This document shows positions 16,912 through 24,342 of a stretch of 32,382 bases of DNA, one piece after another (position 1 is the first letter of the stretch; every line of letters begins with the position of its first letter). Origin of the DNA: Gammaproteobacteria bacterium (GTDB lineage: Bacteria; Pseudomonadota; Gammaproteobacteria; SZUA-229); NCBI GenBank assembly GCA_015488295.1, contig WFOC01000116.1, positions 1-32,382 of the forward strand. Reading direction: 5' to 3'. The position numbers and the translations under genes are program-made. Below the pieces are notes generated by a model. The model saw only the letters and a program-made list of their open reading frames with translations, was not told the origin of the DNA and did not search any database.

Positions 16912-17207
16912 TCTGGTCAAAGGAGTCACTGGACGATATAGATAACATTGCACAATACATCAGCCGTGGTTCGCTCTACCATGCGCAACAGGTCGTTGAG
17001 CACATTTTTGAGCGTGGCGATAAGTTGCCAGAGCAACCTGAATCCGGACGGAAAGTACCCGAACTGAATGATCCACTGGTACGGGAATGCTTTATTTATA
17101 GTTATCGACTGATTTATGAAATCAAAGAAGCTGATATTACCATTCCGGGCGTAATTCACGGGCGACGGTTGCTTGAGTCCGTTGAGCGATTTGATTCATC
17201 ACTGTAA
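16896..17207 (+). CDS. ParE/RelE-family toxin
   Basis: A 103-residue protein with the ParE/RelE fold: IIWSKESLDDIDNIAQYIS at the N-terminus, the middle GDKLPEQPESGRKVPEL, then YRLIYEIKEADITIPGVIHGRRLL, the C-terminal strand pair with the basic HGRR that is conserved in the family. ParE-type members block DNA gyrase and RelE-type members cut mRNA on ribosomes; the target cannot be settled here, though the sequence looks more ParE-like. The ATG lies inside the antitoxin gene (16-base overlap), so the two are translationally coupled. The pair sits alone between comF and ubiA, in degenerate DNA, consistent with acquisition. Confidence 0.85.
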   Translation: MAQAIIWSKESLDDIDNIAQYISRGSLYHAQQVVEHIFERGDKLPEQPESGRKVPELNDPLVRECFIYSYRLIYEIKEADITIPGVIHGRRLLESVERFDSSL

Positions 17208-17281
17208 ACTGTTAGAACAATCCCCCAACGTTGTAAATAAAACTACCTCCTGCCTGAACGTTTCCTTTGGCGAAAATTTCG

Positions 17282-17325
17282 ATTGTTGAAAAAGCCGCTT
17301 AACGTCTCTTATGTGTTGTTGCGGG
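17282..17325 (+). repeat. Right copy of a loose direct repeat flanking the TA module
   Basis: ATTGTTGAAAAAG...AACGTCTCTTATGTGTTG...CGGG, the partner of 16523-16564. An additional short similarity in inverted orientation (TTGGGGGA-type, near 16405 and 17222) brackets the same region. The similarity is modest and was judged by eye. Confidence 0.4.
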
Positions 17326-17384
17326 ACACTACATCAATTGGAACTATTGGTTAATAAAACAGTGCTTATAACTTTCTCAAGCCG

Positions 17385-18479
17385 TTAAGTAACAGCCGCA
17401 AACTGATAATCCAGAAACACACCAACAAATAACACCAGCCCGAACCAGTTATTGTTTAAAAAGGCTTTAAAGCAAAGCTCGCGTTTTCGATCCTTGATCA
17501 GGTATTGCTGGTAGATGGCGAATACACTGGCGGCGGTGACACCGAGATAGTAGAAGCCGCTTAATTCTGCACGGTGCCCGATCAGTAATAAATCCAGGAT
17601 GAGCAGGATTTGTATTATGCCGATGATTAGCTTGTCCTGATTGCCGAACAGGATGGCGGTGGATTTAACACCGATTTTTATGTCGTCATCGTAGTCCACC
17701 ATGGCATACATGGTGTCGTAGGCAGTGGCCCACAGGATGGTGGCGAGAAAGATCAGCCAGGTGACGGCGGTAATCTCGTTTGCCTGTGCGGTATAGGCCA
17801 TCGGTGCCGACCAGCCAAAAGCTGCACCCAGATGCACCTGCGGCAGATAGTGGTAGCGTTTCATGAAAGGATAACTGGCAGCGAGGGCGATGCCGCCAAG
17901 TGACATCCAGATGGTCAGCTCATTCATGAACAAGACTAAAATGAATGCGATCAGACTGAGCGAGGCGAATACCAGCAGGGTCTCTTTTTCGGTGATCTGT
18001 CCCGAAGCAAGCGGGCGCTGTTTTGTGCGCGCCACTTTGCCATCGATATGGCGGTCGGCGTAATCATTTATTGCGCAGCCGGCAGAGCGCATCAGGATAA
18101 CTCCCATCACAAAAACAAACAGCACCAGCGGATCCGGCCAGCCTTCGGCGGCGATCCACAATGCGATCAGGGTTGGCCACAGCAGTAAAAGAATGCCGAT
18201 GGGTTTGTCCAGTCGCACCAGCCGCGCATAGAGTACGGCTTTTTTATAAAGTGAACTTTGCTGAAATGTTGCAAGCCCCTGCCGGGCACTTTTATTCAGA
18301 GCGCAAAAAAATGCCTCGGCCCTGTCGAGCAGAGGGTGTCGTGCCAGAGCATCGATCAGTTGATCAATTTTTTTGAGCAGTGTTTTGCCCGCCCGCCCGA
18401 TGTTTTTTACAGTAGTGAGCAGGCTGGATAATGCAGCGTTTGTCTTCATCGAAGGCGATTTTACCTGATTTGAAATCAT
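17385..18479 (-). CDS. ubiA: 4-hydroxybenzoate polyprenyltransferase UbiA with long N-terminus
   Basis: An integral membrane prenyltransferase attaching the polyprenyl tail to 4-hydroxybenzoate in ubiquinone synthesis. Both magnesium-diphosphate motifs are present: NDYADRHIDGKVARTKQRP and YDTMYAMVDYDDDIKIG. The catalytic body starts near residue 84 (YARLVRLDKPIGILLLLWP) and has about eight or nine helices. The protein is 364 residues, whereas family members are usually about 290. The first 75-80 residues are an extra, basic, helical region (NIGRAGKTLLKKIDQLIDAL) with no known domain. No ATG, GTG or TTG was found close to the normal start, so the extension is probably real. Starts at 18479 or 18449 (MKTNAALSS) are both possible. 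ubiC is not adjacent. Divergent from the carbonic anhydrase-like gene. Confidence 0.92.
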   Translation of the reverse strand: MISNQVKSPSMKTNAALSSLLTTVKNIGRAGKTLLKKIDQLIDALARHPLLDRAEAFFCALNKSARQGLATFQQSSLYKKAVLYARLVRLDKPIGILLLLWPTLIALWIAAEGWPDPLVLFVFVMGVILMRSAGCAINDYADRHIDGKVARTKQRPLASGQITEKETLLVFASLSLIAFILVLFMNELTIWMSLGGIALAASYPFMKRYHYLPQVHLGAAFGWSAPMAYTAQANEITAVTWLIFLATILWATAYDTMYAMVDYDDDIKIGVKSTAILFGNQDKLIIGIIQILLILDLLLIGHRAELSGFYYLGVTAASVFAIYQQYLIKDRKRELCFKAFLNNNWFGLVLFVGVFLDYQFAAVT

Positions 18480-18545
18480 TAAATCAGGCGTAATCGGTGT
18501 TATAGTTTTAATCTGTTATTAATCGCTTTTAAACCAGATTTAGTC

Positions 18546-19076
18546 ATGAAAAATATTCGCAGTTTTGAAAATTTTACGCCGCAGATAGACGAAACTGTTT
18601 TTGTCGATGACAGTGCCGTGGTCACCGGCAACGTCAGCATTGGTGAAGACAGTTCGGTGTGGCCATGCTGTTCCATCCGTGGTGACATTCATACCATAAC
18701 CATCGGCGTACGCACTAACATTCAGGATGGCAGCATCCTGCACGTCACGCACGACAGCGAGTATGCACCCGGCGGTTTTGGCCTGACCGTGGGTGATGAC
18801 GTGACCGTGGGACATAACGTGGTGCTACACGCCTGCACGGTGGAAGATCTATGCCTGATCGGCATGGGATCGGTGGTGCTCGACGGTGCGCTGGTGCAGT
18901 CGGGCGCGATGGTCGGTGCTGGCAGCCTGGTGCCGCCCAACAAGGTGCTGGAAGGTGGTTATATGTGGCTGGGCAGCCCGGTAAAACGTGTGCGTGAGCT
19001 GACAGATAAAGAAAAGTCATTCCTCAAATATTCCGCGCAGCAGTATGTGAAGCTGAAAAATCGCCACGCTGGTTAA
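18546..19076 (+). CDS. Gamma-class carbonic anhydrase-like hexapeptide protein
   Basis: A 176-residue left-handed beta-helix protein of the gamma-carbonic anhydrase (YrdA/PaaY/CaiE) family. Hexapeptide repeats run through residues 15-140. The three metal His are visible: His66 in SILHVTH, and His90 and His95 in VGHNVVLHAC. SSVWPCCSIRGD is the expected N-terminal landmark, and GSPVKRVRELTDKE is the C-terminal helix start. Many family members are inactive or weakly active anhydrases or thioesterases, so the enzymatic role is unproven. The ATG at 18546 has no strong Shine-Dalgarno. A TATAGT at 18501-18506 may be its -10. Confidence 0.9.
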   Translation: MKNIRSFENFTPQIDETVFVDDSAVVTGNVSIGEDSSVWPCCSIRGDIHTITIGVRTNIQDGSILHVTHDSEYAPGGFGLTVGDDVTVGHNVVLHACTVEDLCLIGMGSVVLDGALVQSGAMVGAGSLVPPNKVLEGGYMWLGSPVKRVRELTDKEKSFLKYSAQQYVKLKNRHAG

Positions 19077-19143
19077 ATTGGATTATTTTTTAAGTGCTTG
19101 ATTAGCCTGCTGTTTGCCAGAACGATGGCAGACAGTGCCGGCG

Positions 19144-19217
19144 AGCGCCAAAAAACCATCCGCCTGTCGATTTTTTGACAGCGGGCGCTGTATTCGATGA
19201 TGAGTGGACTATACTCA
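19144..19217 (+). promoter_or_regulatory. Structured upstream region of the GAF-GGDEF-EAL gene
   Basis: This gap holds nested inverted repeats: AGCGCC (19144-19149) with GGCGCT (19184-19189), and CCGCcTGTC (19160-19168) with GACAGCGG (19177-19184). A perfect TTGACA -35 lies at 19175-19180 within the hairpin; the -10 at normal spacing is weak (TGATGA/GATGAT). Further on, TATACT (19210-19215) sits inside the inverted repeat TGAGT-N7-ACTCA (19201-19217), which could be a repressor site over a second promoter. Confidence 0.3.
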
Positions 19218-19265
19218 CGGCTATGTATATTTGTAACTCTTTGATTGATTTTGGAATAAGTCCCG

Positions 19266-21185
19266 GTGTTCGTGGATAAACAAAAATCGTCAAACATCAT
19301 CGATCTTAATCGCAGTCTTCAACAAAAAGAGACTGAGATCGAATTGTTGCAGAAGACTTTTACCGAAATCGGCAGCGAGCTGGATATCGAAAAAGTTTTT
19401 CAGATCGTCTCCGAGCGCGCGCGGGAACTGATCAATGCGGAAACCCTGTTAATCCCCCTGTTAGATAGTAACTGCGAAACCTATACTTATCGCGGTGGTG
19501 CTGGCAAAAATGCGGAAGAGATTGTCGGTGAGTCGCTGCCGCTGGATTTTGGTGTTTGCGGCTGGGTGTGGAAACATAAAAAACCCTGGTGGCAGGGCAT
19601 GATGAATGAGCTCAGTGGTGATGAAAAAAATCGCTGGGAGCAGGAAGCTGGCAATATGATTCTGGTGCCGCTGCAGGGGAAACGGCACTTTCTTGGTGGT
19701 ATTGCTGGTCTGAATAAGCGAGGAGGCGGTAGCTTTGGCAAAAAAGATCTCAGCCTGTTGCAGCTGTTTGCCAGCATCGTTTCTGTTGCTATTGAAAATG
19801 CCATGGCGGTCAAGAGCATGGAAGATTCACATGCGCTGAATGAAGACTACCGTTACAAGCTTGAAAACCTGAACAAACAGCTCATCGAAAGCAGCAAAGA
19901 GCTGGAATATCTGTCGTTATATGATTCGGTTACGGCGCTTCCTAATCGCTCATTATTTTATGATCGTCTTTCGCGTGACATTGTCGAAGCCAGAAATGAC
20001 GGCAGCACGATTGGCGTGCTCTTAATCGATATTGATAGTTTTAAGGACATCAATGATACGCTCGGCCATGATCTTGGTGACAGCCTGCTCAACAAAATTG
20101 CGCGCCGCTTTGATGACGGCATTAATATCAACGAAACACTGGCTCGCCTTGGTGGTGATGAATTTACCGTGATTTTACCCGGGCATGATCAGGCGCAGGT
20201 GCTCAGGCGTGCAGAAAAACTGATTGATAGCCTGAAGCCGGCTTTCATCCTTGAGAAAAACAGCATTGTGGTCAGCGCCAGTATTGGTGTTGCGGTTTAT
20301 CCGGATCATGGTGAGAACATCGGCAACCTGTTGAGCCACGCTGATTTTGCCATGTATGAAGCCAAAAGCAGCAGCCTGAAAATCTGTGTGTATAACCCGG
20401 ATAGCGATCATCTGGCGCAGGGGCATCTGGCGATGGTTGCCGACGTGCGAACAGCGATGAAAGAAAAACAGTTTGAACTGCATTATCAGCCAAAGGTCAG
20501 TGCGGTGAGTGGAAAGGTTGTTTCTGCAGAAGCTCTGGGACGCTGGTGCTGCACAGAGCGTGGTAATGTGCCGCCGAATATCTTTATCAATGTGCTTGAA
20601 CAGAACGGCCTGATTGATGAGTACACCTACTGGGCGATAGAGACGGCGCTGGCGCAGGCAAAAGACTGGCAGCAGCGTTACGGTGAGATGCGAATTGCTG
20701 TCAACCTGTCACCACAAACCTTGATGCATCCGGGCTTTAAGGAAAAGTTTGACCAGATTGTTAAAACAGAAAATGATGGCAAGTTGCTGACTTTTGAGAT
20801 TACAGAAAATCTGTTTTTGTCTGAGTTCGACCGGCTGGCCGAAGTGCTTGAGCATATCTGTGCGCTGGGCGTGGAATTATCGATTGATGATTATGGCACG
20901 GGTTATTCTTCGTTGAGCCGGCTCAGACGTTTGCCCGTTAGCGAATTAAAAATCGACCAGACCTTCATCAAGGAAATGGTCGACAATAAAGATGATCAGG
21001 TTCTGGTGCACTCAACCATCGAGCTGGCACATAATCTTGGTTTGAATGTGGTGGCCGAAGGCGTGGAAAATGAAGCGGCACTGGCACTGCTGAGAAAATT
21101 AGGCTGCGACACGATACAGGGTTTTTTGATCAGCCAGCCATTGCCGGTGGAAAAATTTAATGCGTTTATTGAAGCGCAGTCATAG
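19266..21185 (+). CDS. GAF-GGDEF-EAL cyclic-di-GMP signalling protein
   Basis: A 639-residue soluble protein. Order: an N-terminal coiled stretch (10-30), a GAF-like sensor domain (about 40-180), a coiled linker (190-215), GGDEF (about 216-375) and EAL (about 392-635). The GGDEF active site is intact (RLGGDEF, DIDSFKDINDTLGHD). The RxxD inhibitory site expected five residues before it is absent (NINE). The EAL phosphodiesterase set is complete by eye: EALGRW, VNLSPQ, FEITEN, SIDDYGTGYSSL, ELKIDQ, VAEGVEN. Both synthesis and breakdown of cyclic-di-GMP are thus possible, presumably switched by the GAF ligand. The start is GTG 19266 with GGA about ten bases upstream; GTG 19272 is an alternative. 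It ends at the third heptad palindrome. Confidence 0.93.
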   Translation: MFVDKQKSSNIIDLNRSLQQKETEIELLQKTFTEIGSELDIEKVFQIVSERARELINAETLLIPLLDSNCETYTYRGGAGKNAEEIVGESLPLDFGVCGWVWKHKKPWWQGMMNELSGDEKNRWEQEAGNMILVPLQGKRHFLGGIAGLNKRGGGSFGKKDLSLLQLFASIVSVAIENAMAVKSMEDSHALNEDYRYKLENLNKQLIESSKELEYLSLYDSVTALPNRSLFYDRLSRDIVEARNDGSTIGVLLIDIDSFKDINDTLGHDLGDSLLNKIARRFDDGININETLARLGGDEFTVILPGHDQAQVLRRAEKLIDSLKPAFILEKNSIVVSASIGVAVYPDHGENIGNLLSHADFAMYEAKSSSLKICVYNPDSDHLAQGHLAMVADVRTAMKEKQFELHYQPKVSAVSGKVVSAEALGRWCCTERGNVPPNIFINVLEQNGLIDEYTYWAIETALAQAKDWQQRYGEMRIAVNLSPQTLMHPGFKEKFDQIVKTENDGKLLTFEITENLFLSEFDRLAEVLEHICALGVELSIDDYGTGYSSLSRLRRLPVSELKIDQTFIKEMVDNKDDQVLVHSTIELAHNLGLNVVAEGVENEAALALLRKLGCDTIQGFLISQPLPVEKFNAFIEAQS

Positions 21186-21231
21186 GCTTCATAACTGTCT
21201 TTAGAGGTGTTAAGGCAGCTTTCTGTCAGGG

Positions 21232-21351
21232 AGAGAAGTTTGCAGTTGGCAGTTATCAGTTAAAAACAAAAACTGAAAACCACGTAATTGATCGCACAAG
21301 CAATGCTTTTGTTTTTTACTGTTAACTGATAACTGCCGACTGCAAACTTTT
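21232..21351. repeat. Heptad-arm palindromic element, copy 3
   Basis: The third copy. The left arm is AGTTTGCAGTTGGCAGTTATC then AGTTAAAAACAAAAAC; the right arm is TTTTGTTTTTTACTGTTAAC, TGATAACTGCCGACTGCAAACTT. The core contains GATCGCACAAGCAATGC, which matches the core of copy 2 (GTCGCATAAGCGATGC). The arms are the closest to perfect complements of the three copies. It lies between the convergent GGDEF-EAL and sensor kinase genes. Confidence 0.88.
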
Positions 21352-21381
21352 TCGATATTGTTCATGCCAGGCCTCTAAATA

Positions 21382-22773
21382 TTAAAAACGAATAATCACC
21401 TTCAGCCCCTGCCCGCTATCAGCCTGGCATAGTTGCAAGCTTCCCCGGTGCATCTGCACCACACGATCAACAATTGACAGACCAATGCCGCAACCGGCGA
21501 CCTGGTGATTCTGCGCCCGATAAAATCGTTCCACGACCCGTTCACGATCTTCTTCTGAAATGCCCGGCCCGTTATCTTCAAAAATCAAAGTGGTTTTTTT
21601 ATCTTGCTGTGAAAGGCTTATTTTTATCTTTCCGTTTTCCGGCGTGTGCGAAATAGCATTGGTCAGCAGGTTGCGAATCAGTAGTCGCAGAGAAGGTTCG
21701 TTGCCATTGATCGACGCGGCATGTGTTTCGTTAAAGCTGATCTCGATGTTCCTGTTGATTGCCAGCGGGGATAACATGGCGCTTTCTTCGATAAGCAGCG
21801 CATTCAGATCTACCCGGGTAAAATCTTTGCTCAGCAGTTCGGGTTCCAGCCGTGCCAGTGTGAGCAGTTGTTCGACCAGGTGTGTGGTTCGGTCAACGCT
21901 GTGAATAACCTGATCAAGCGATTCATTTTGCTGTTTATGATTTTTGGCATTTTTTGCCAGCTCGGTGTGCAGGCGAATGGCTGCCAGCGGTGTGCGTAAC
22001 TCATGGGCTGCGTCTGAGGTGATGCGCTTTTCACGCGCCAGGGTTTCATTTAAGCGAGTTAATAACTGGTTGAGAGCATTTTTAATGGTTGATAATTCTG
22101 CATAATTATTATCAGTTTCTATTCGTTCAAGATTGTCACCGCTGCGCCGGTTGATCTGTGAGGCGAGTTGATGCAGTGGTTTCAGTCCCTGATAGATGGA
22201 GAAAAACATGATCAGGAACAGTGCCGGTATCAGAATAATGAACATGTAAAAAAGATCATTGCTGATTTTTCCGGTGAGGTCGTTGCGCACATCAATGCGC
22301 TCGGCGGTAATGCAGATGTATTGCCCGTTGCTGCTGCGAAGTTTGAATGCGCGCCAGTCGTAGCCGTTGATGAGCGTGTCGTGAAAGCCGGGAGCCTGTT
22401 CGGTGATTGGTTCCAGTGGCGCATTATATGATTTGATCAGCAGGTTGCCTTCATCATCCCAGACCTGAAAAGACAGCTTGGTCTCGTAGGCGTGTGCCGG
22501 ATTGTTGTCAGTGTTTTTACCCTGTTCTTCAAAATCGATATACATGAGTGCAATCCCGTTCTCATCCAGATATTCCTGAATTCTGGAAAAACCGCCGTCA
22601 GCGTTCTGTGATTGTGCCAGGCTGAGAATGATTCGGGCAGAGCGTGCCAGCTGGGCATCGAACAGCTCACGGGTTTCGTGACGTACATCCTGATAGGCGA
22701 ACCATGCGATGCCGCCGACCAGAATGATTGATGCAGTAATGAGGCGTGATAATAATTGAAAACGGATTGACAT
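21382..22773 (-). CDS. QseC/PmrB-type sensor histidine kinase
   Basis: A 463-residue inner-membrane kinase. Transmembrane helices lie at about 8-27 and 174-195, enclosing a periplasmic sensor domain of about 145 residues rich in acidic residues. A HAMP-like segment follows, then the dimerisation domain with phospho-acceptor His257 (SDAAHELRTPLAAI). The ATPase domain has the N box (LLIRNLLTNAISHTP), G1 (EDNGPGI), F (RFYRA) and G2 (GCGIGLSIV). Its closest characterised groups, from the layout, are QseC, PmrB and TctE. It follows its response-regulator gene by 17 bases in one operon. The signal is unknown; acidic periplasmic domains in PmrB-like kinases often bind metals, which is only suggestive here. 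Confidence 0.93.
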   Translation of the reverse strand: MSIRFQLLSRLITASIILVGGIAWFAYQDVRHETRELFDAQLARSARIILSLAQSQNADGGFSRIQEYLDENGIALMYIDFEEQGKNTDNNPAHAYETKLSFQVWDDEGNLLIKSYNAPLEPITEQAPGFHDTLINGYDWRAFKLRSSNGQYICITAERIDVRNDLTGKISNDLFYMFIILIPALFLIMFFSIYQGLKPLHQLASQINRRSGDNLERIETDNNYAELSTIKNALNQLLTRLNETLAREKRITSDAAHELRTPLAAIRLHTELAKNAKNHKQQNESLDQVIHSVDRTTHLVEQLLTLARLEPELLSKDFTRVDLNALLIEESAMLSPLAINRNIEISFNETHAASINGNEPSLRLLIRNLLTNAISHTPENGKIKISLSQQDKKTTLIFEDNGPGISEEDRERVVERFYRAQNHQVAGCGIGLSIVDRVVQMHRGSLQLCQADSGQGLKVIIRF

Positions 22774-22790
22774 GGCGCTGTGGGTTTTTC

Positions 22791-23450
22791 TCAGGCTTTA
22801 GCGATGATGTAACCGATGCCGCGCACGGTTTTGATCAGCTCGCTGCAGAATTTTTTGCGCAGGTGATGGATGTGTACCTCGATGGTGTTGCTTTCGATTT
22901 CGTCGCCCCAGCTGTAGAGCTTCTGCTCCAGATGGTGTCTTGATAAAACGCGGCCCTGATTGGTGATTAACTCTAGCAGCAGTGTGAATTCGCGCCGTGA
23001 TAGAGTTATGGGCTGCTGCCGGTATTCCACAGTATGGGCGGTGGTGTTGATAACAATGTCTTTGTATTGCAGTGTTTCTGATGCACTGCCGCGATTACGG
23101 CGGCTCAAAGCGCGCAGGCGAGCGCATAGCTCGGCAAACTCAAAAGGTTTTACCAGGTAGTCATCTGCGCCGGCATCAAGACCTTTGACGCGGTCAGCAA
23201 TATCGTCCTGTGCGGTGAGAATCAATACCGGGCTGTGGTCGTTTGCTTCGCGCATCTTTTTCAGCACATCAAGGCCGCTCATCCGGGGCAGGCCGATGTC
23301 CAGAATGATGCAGTCATATTGTGTGCCGGTGATGGCTGAGAGCGCAGTTTCGCCATTTTTCACCCAGTCGACAGCATTATCCTCGCGGCGCAAACCTGCG
23401 CAGACACCATCACCAAGTAGCGTATCGTCTTCGACCAGTAATATTCTCAC
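22791..23450 (-). CDS. OmpR-family response regulator (QseB/PmrA type)
   Basis: A 219-residue regulator with a receiver domain (residues 1-115: Glu7/Asp8/Asp9, phospho-acceptor Asp51 in ILDIGLP, Thr79, Lys101 in YLVKPFEF) and a winged-helix DNA-binding domain (about 125-219: LSRREFTLLLELITNQGRVLSRHHLEQ, SNTIEVHIHHLRKKF). It should be phosphorylated by the kinase encoded just downstream. The start is GTG at 23450, with GGA upstream. The gap ahead of it contains two exact PmrA/QseB-type direct-repeat boxes, so it probably controls itself and the divergent thioredoxin-lipoprotein-barrel operon. Confidence 0.94.
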   Translation of the reverse strand: MRILLVEDDTLLGDGVCAGLRREDNAVDWVKNGETALSAITGTQYDCIILDIGLPRMSGLDVLKKMREANDHSPVLILTAQDDIADRVKGLDAGADDYLVKPFEFAELCARLRALSRRNRGSASETLQYKDIVINTTAHTVEYRQQPITLSRREFTLLLELITNQGRVLSRHHLEQKLYSWGDEIESNTIEVHIHHLRKKFCSELIKTVRGIGYIIAKA

Positions 23451-23493
23451 AATGTAATCCGTCGCTTTGTTTGTAGTGTTTTAGGCTTTCTTT

Positions 23494-23510
23494 CTTAAGG
23501 TTTTCTTAAG
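23494..23510. promoter_or_regulatory. PmrA/QseB-like box 1 (response-regulator side)
   Basis: CTTAAG-GTTTT-CTTAAG: two six-base repeats with a five-base spacer, matching the YTTAAK-N5-YTTAAK pattern bound by PmrA-type regulators. It lies 44 bases before the GTG of the response-regulator gene on the minus strand, where autoregulation would be expected. CTTAAG is self-complementary, so orientation cannot be fixed. Confidence 0.7.
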
Positions 23511-23541
23511 GCTGTGGCTGATGCTTTTAAATTTAACCAGT

Positions 23542-23558
23542 CTTAAGGGTTTTTTAAG
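23542..23558. promoter_or_regulatory. PmrA/QseB-like box 2 (TlpA operon side)
   Basis: CTTAAG-GGTTT-TTTAAG, again YTTAAK-N5-YTTAAK, 55 bases before the ATG of the TlpA-like gene. Its centre is about 48 bases from the centre of box 1, so the pair would sit at the two divergent promoters. A -10 for the plus strand is not clear, as is common for activator-dependent promoters. Confidence 0.7.
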
Positions 23559-23612
23559 AAAGACAGATTACTCTTGTTGGCAGTAATTGAAAATTTATAT
23601 AACCGTTATTTT

Positions 23613-24107
23613 ATGAAAAAAATTATTGCCTTTATTCTACTGACGGCTTCCTTGCTGAGTTTGAATGTGTATGCCGAAGTGTCCCAGTCAGTAGCGCAGG
23701 CACCTGATATAAAACTGCCGACGGTCGATGGCAGTGTGCAGCTTTCTGACTTTAAGGGCAAAGTGGTCTATCTGGATTTCTGGGCATCGTGGTGTGTGCC
23801 CTGTAAAAAATCGTTTCCCTGGATGAATATCATGCAAAAACGTTATGCCGATCAGGGCTTTGTTATTGTGGCGGTTAATCTTGATAAAGAACGGGCGCTT
23901 GCTGATAAATTTCTTGAACAGATGGTGGTGAATTTTATAGTCGCTTTTGATGCCAGTGGCAGCAGTGCAGAAGAATACAAGTTGAGAGGTATGCCCAGCA
24001 GCTATTTGATTGGTCGTGATGGTAAGTTGCATGCGTCGCACATTGGCTTTCGTGAAAAAGATAAAGATAAATTAGAGCAGGCGATTAAAAGTCTGCTGCT
24101 CAGGTAG
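23613..24107 (+). CDS. Periplasmic TlpA-like thioredoxin
   Basis: A 164-residue exported thioredoxin-fold protein. The ORF track begins at a TTG (23574); the ATG at 23613 opens a clean signal peptide (MKKIIAFILLTASLLSL, cleavage after VYA, residue 21). Seen: the active site FWASWCVPCKK (Cys61, Cys64), the TlpA-type lead-in APDIKLPTVDGSVQLSDFKGK, and the cis-proline loop GMPSSYLIG. Such proteins reduce disulfides in the periplasm, for example during cytochrome or copper-site assembly. It is the first gene of a three-gene operon with a Cys-tailed lipoprotein and an outer-membrane barrel. The lipoprotein Cys-Gly-Cys tail is an obvious candidate substrate (inference). Confidence 0.9.
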   Translation: MKKIIAFILLTASLLSLNVYAEVSQSVAQAPDIKLPTVDGSVQLSDFKGKVVYLDFWASWCVPCKKSFPWMNIMQKRYADQGFVIVAVNLDKERALADKFLEQMVVNFIVAFDASGSSAEEYKLRGMPSSYLIGRDGKLHASHIGFREKDKDKLEQAIKSLLLR

Positions 24108-24129
24108 TCAAACAGCAGGTGTTTTTTGT

Positions 24130-24342
24130 ATGAAGTTAAGTCTTTTATTTATTGTTATGGCGCTGCTTGCAGGTTGCAGTTCTATGGGTGTGGAGCCGTG
24201 GCAACGTGATTTGCTGGCAAAAGATTCGATGCAGCCGGTACCGAATTATTTTGAAAACTTTTATGACGAGCATATCTATTTTAGTAAAGAAGCCTCCAGT
24301 GGTGGTCAGGGTGTTGGTGGAGGTGGCTGCGGATGCAACTGA
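24130..24342 (+). CDS. DUF4266 small lipoprotein with GGGGCGCN tail
   Basis: A 70-residue lipoprotein. The signal peptide ends in the lipobox LLAGC (Cys16); Ser follows, predicting outer-membrane sorting. The mature part is only 55 residues: WQRDLLAKDSM, an acidic aromatic segment (YFENFYDEHIYFSKE), and then a Gly-rich tail ending GGQGVGGGGCGCN, with Cys67 and Cys69 at the very C-terminus. This tail is the hallmark of the DUF4266 family as I remember it. It lies 22 bases after the TlpA gene and overlaps the DUF3570 gene by ten bases. Function unknown; the tail could bind a metal, be oxidised or reduced by TlpA, or be modified. Confidence 0.88.
   Translation: MKLSLLFIVMALLAGCSSMGVEPWQRDLLAKDSMQPVPNYFENFYDEHIYFSKEASSGGQGVGGGGCGCN

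Noticed and set aside
16500-17340. Integron attC sites around the toxin-antitoxin pair
   Set aside because: The TATGTGTTG repeats do not fit the RYYYAAC/GTTRRRY core pairs, and no integrase is in the window.
21382-23450. Naming the kinase and regulator qseC/qseB or pmrB/pmrA
   Set aside because: Sequence motifs fit the whole QseBC/PmrAB/TctDE group. Neither the signal nor neighbours such as pmrC or qseB-linked genes are present to choose one.
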